Source of the DNA: an uncultured Clostridia bacterium
Lineage (GTDB): Bacteria; Bacillota; Clostridia; Oscillospirales; Acutalibacteraceae
Direction: 5' to 3'
Assembly: GCA_946006915.1 (NCBI GenBank)
Contig: CAMFZK010000047.1
Coordinates: 1-7,243 of the forward strand
Length of the DNA stretch: 7,243 nucleotides
The stretch's first letter is position 1; every line of letters begins with the position of its first letter. The position numbers were made by a program, and so were the translations under genes. Positions 5,390-7,243 of this stretch are shown here, in pieces. The notes under the pieces are model-generated. The model made no database searches and was not told the origin of the DNA. It worked only from the letters and a program-made list of their open reading frames with translations.

Positions 5390-7189
5390 AAAGTATTCGT
5401 ATATAGTTTTTGCATTTTTTTCGCTTATTCCTTTTACCGCCTGCAATTCACAAACAGAAGCGGTTTTAATTTTTTTCATACTGCCGAAATGTTTAAGAAG
5501 TGCATTGGCTTTACTTTCACCTATCCCCTCAATTTCGGTGAGTTCACGGTTTAAAAGTTTTTTGCTTTGCAGTTTTTTATGGTAAGATATTGCAAACCTG
5601 TGTACTTCGTCTTGAATATTTGTAACCAAAGTAAAGGCACGGCGGTTGGATTTAATTTCAATATCGCTGTTTGAGGCGGCAATAGCACGAGTACGGTGTT
5701 TAGAGTCCTTAACCATACCGAATACAGGCACATCTATTCCGTATTTTGAAAGCAGAGGCAAAACAGCGGAAATTTGCCCTTTTGCACCGTCAAGCAAGAT
5801 TAAATCGGGCAAAATTTTAAAGTATTCGTCCTCCCCTTTTTGGTATTCCGCAAAACGGCGGTCAAGCACTTCATTCATAGAACGGTAATCGTCCTGCCCC
5901 GCAAATGACTTAATCTTAAACCTTTTGTATGCCGGTTTAAAAGGTCTTCCGTCCTTGAACACAATCATTCCCGCAACGTTATTATCCCCTGCGGTATTGG
6001 AAATGTCATACGCTTCAATGTAAGACGGAATTTTTGAAAGCCCTAAAAGTTCCGAAAGTTCGTTTAGTGCGGTCATTTCTCTGCTTGTCCTGTCGGTTCT
6101 TTCGGAAAGGTTCTGTGCCGCATTTTGCAAGCACATATCAAGCATTCGCTTATTATCACCCTGTTTTGGGTTAATAAATGCAACCTTGTGTTCCGCTTTT
6201 TCGGAAAGCCACCTTTCGGTAAGGGAAAAATCTTCGGTTTCGCAGTCAATTAAAATTCTGCTCGGAATATCGTTTTTATCACCGTAATAACGCCCTAAAA
6301 ATTCCGAATATATTTCCTGTTTTGAAGAAACCCCGTCAAAAAAATAGTGTTTTTTATCGGTCAGTTTAAAATTGCGGAAAATCAGCACTTCGGTACACGC
6401 TTTTTGCGCAAAAAGTGCCGTTGCAATAACGTCCTGTTCTTTATAACCAATACTTACAACCTTTTGCTTTTGTTCTATTTTTTTAATGGCGTTAATGCGG
6501 TCGCGAAGACGTGCTGCCGTTTCAAACTGCAAATTTTCCGCCGCTTTTTCCATTTCTTCGGTTAAAGATTCAATGGAATTTTTGCCTATATTTCCCTTTT
6601 TTATATATTCCACCGCCGAATCAACAATATCGTTATATTCGTCAAGTGAAATTCTATTACGGCAAGGTGCGCTGCAAATGCCGATGTGGTAGTTTAAACA
6701 GGGTTTAGACGGCGTGTCAAAACTTCGGTTACAGTCGGGCAATTTGAAAATTTTTCTAACCTCGCTTACCGTTTCTTTAACAATAAACCCCGAATTATAA
6801 GGGCCTATAAATTCCCCGCTTTTGTCAATTTGTTTTGCAGTTTCAATTTTTCGCCATTTATCGTTTGTTATTTTAATGTAAAAATAACCTTTATCGTCTT
6901 TGAGTAAAATATTATATTTTGGCTGATTTTGTTTTATTAAAGAGTTTTCTAAAATAAGCGCTTCAAATTCGCTGTCACACAGAATATATTCAAAATCATA
7001 TACATTGCCAACCATTTTACGCACCTTTTCGGTGTGCTGATTTCCCGCACCGAAATACTGTGTAACACGGTTTTTAAGTGCTTTTGCTTTGCCTATATAT
7101 ATAATTTCGCCGTTTTTATTTTTCATAATATAAACACCCGGTTTAAGGGGTAAATTATTGGCTTTTTGTTTTAACTGCTTTAAATCCAC
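5381..7189 (-). CDS. uvrC: Excinuclease ABC subunit C (UvrC)
   Basis: UvrC makes both incisions around DNA lesions marked by UvrA and UvrB in nucleotide excision repair. From the GTG start there are 602 residues, normal for the family. The N-terminal GIY-YIG nuclease shows GVY (18-20), IIYIGKAKALKNR (30-41) and a catalytic-type Glu near 81. Four cysteines (about 153, 164, 172, 176; CLNYHIGICSAPC) fit the reported UvrC iron-sulfur site. A UVR motif that binds UvrB lies at about 208-232. The RNase H-like 5' nuclease has D395 (AYDISN), D467 (LLDGAKGQ) and H530 (DEVHRFA). Two HhH motifs (EIEGIGESKA and AVKGISEKNA) end the protein. The start is uncertain. GTG at 7189 puts the usual dozen residues before LPLKPGVY, with a partial GGTG site upstream. 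The longer ATG frame from 7213 begins in sequencing adapter and is false. Genomic DNA ends at about 7198, so a start beyond the contig is possible. Confidence 0.95.
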   Translation of the reverse strand: MDLKQLKQKANNLPLKPGVYIMKNKNGEIIYIGKAKALKNRVTQYFGAGNQHTEKVRKMVGNVYDFEYILCDSEFEALILENSLIKQNQPKYNILLKDDKGYFYIKITNDKWRKIETAKQIDKSGEFIGPYNSGFIVKETVSEVRKIFKLPDCNRSFDTPSKPCLNYHIGICSAPCRNRISLDEYNDIVDSAVEYIKKGNIGKNSIESLTEEMEKAAENLQFETAARLRDRINAIKKIEQKQKVVSIGYKEQDVIATALFAQKACTEVLIFRNFKLTDKKHYFFDGVSSKQEIYSEFLGRYYGDKNDIPSRILIDCETEDFSLTERWLSEKAEHKVAFINPKQGDNKRMLDMCLQNAAQNLSERTDRTSREMTALNELSELLGLSKIPSYIEAYDISNTAGDNNVAGMIVFKDGRPFKPAYKRFKIKSFAGQDDYRSMNEVLDRRFAEYQKGEDEYFKILPDLILLDGAKGQISAVLPLLSKYGIDVPVFGMVKDSKHRTRAIAASNSDIEIKSNRRAFTLVTNIQDEVHRFAISYHKKLQSKKLLNRELTEIEGIGESKANALLKHFGSMKKIKTASVCELQAVKGISEKNAKTIYEYFKN

Positions 7190-7198
7190 AAAATCACC

Positions 7199-7243
7199 CT
7201 GTCTCTTATACACATCTGACGCTGCCGACGATACTCCTTGTGT
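7199..7243. other. Illumina Nextera adapter contamination (not genomic)
   Basis: The segment reads CTGTCTCTTATACACATCT (7199-7217), the Tn5 mosaic end as seen in read-through. GACGCTGCCGACGA (7218-7231) completes the Nextera read-1 adapter. TACTCCTT (7232-7239) is the reverse complement of the i5 index AAGGAGTA, and GTGT (7240-7243) begins the P5 flow-cell sequence. All four parts are in the exact library order. The segment should be trimmed. Because 7199-7200 could match genome by chance, the true boundary is uncertain by a base or two. Confidence 0.97.

Noticed and set aside
5381..7213. uvrC starting at the ATG at 7213
   Set aside because: That ATG lies in Nextera adapter sequence; the residues MYKRQ are artefact.

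Overview
The window is the end of a low-GC Gram-positive contig, most likely Clostridia from a gut-type metagenome. This is inferred from AGGAGG-type ribosome binding sites, sigma-A-like promoters, a Bacillota-style lysine riboswitch and the family types of UvrC, TtcA and NhaC. All genes read on the minus strand, so the biological order runs from high to low coordinates.

Right end: 7199-7243 is not genomic DNA. It is Illumina Nextera read-through adapter: the Tn5 mosaic end, the read-1 adapter, an 8-base i5 index and the start of the P5 sequence. The apparent ATG start of the uvrC reading frame, giving the artefactual residues MYKRQ, lies inside it. uvrC (nucleotide excision repair) is otherwise essentially complete to 5381.

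Middle: directly after uvrC comes a TTGACT-17-TATCAT promoter, a roughly 200-nt lysine riboswitch (L box) with a visible antiterminator and intrinsic terminator, and an NhaC-family membrane transporter. The riboswitch makes lysine its likely substrate (LysW-type) rather than Na+/H+ alone. A hairpin with T-runs on both sides follows, with a near-consensus promoter (TTGAAA-17-TATAAT) inside it. Then comes a TtcA-family tRNA thiolase with a GTG start.

Left third: this is visibly more AT-rich and looks acquired. A well-formed extended -10 promoter reads into a broken XRE/Cro-C1-type HTH regulator of 67 codons with four in-frame stops and compensating small deletions. A gamma-class N6-adenine DNA methyltransferase follows. 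Overlapping its 3' end by 17 bases is a PD-(D/E)XK protein that runs off the window, almost certainly the cognate restriction enzyme. This is a type II restriction-modification operon whose control gene appears to have decayed into a leader.

I found no CRISPR array, tRNA, rRNA, insertion sequence or phage gene. I see no convincing wholly new system. The most useful observations are the dead regulator, the riboswitch assignment of transporter substrate, the two promoter-in-terminator junctions and the adapter contamination.
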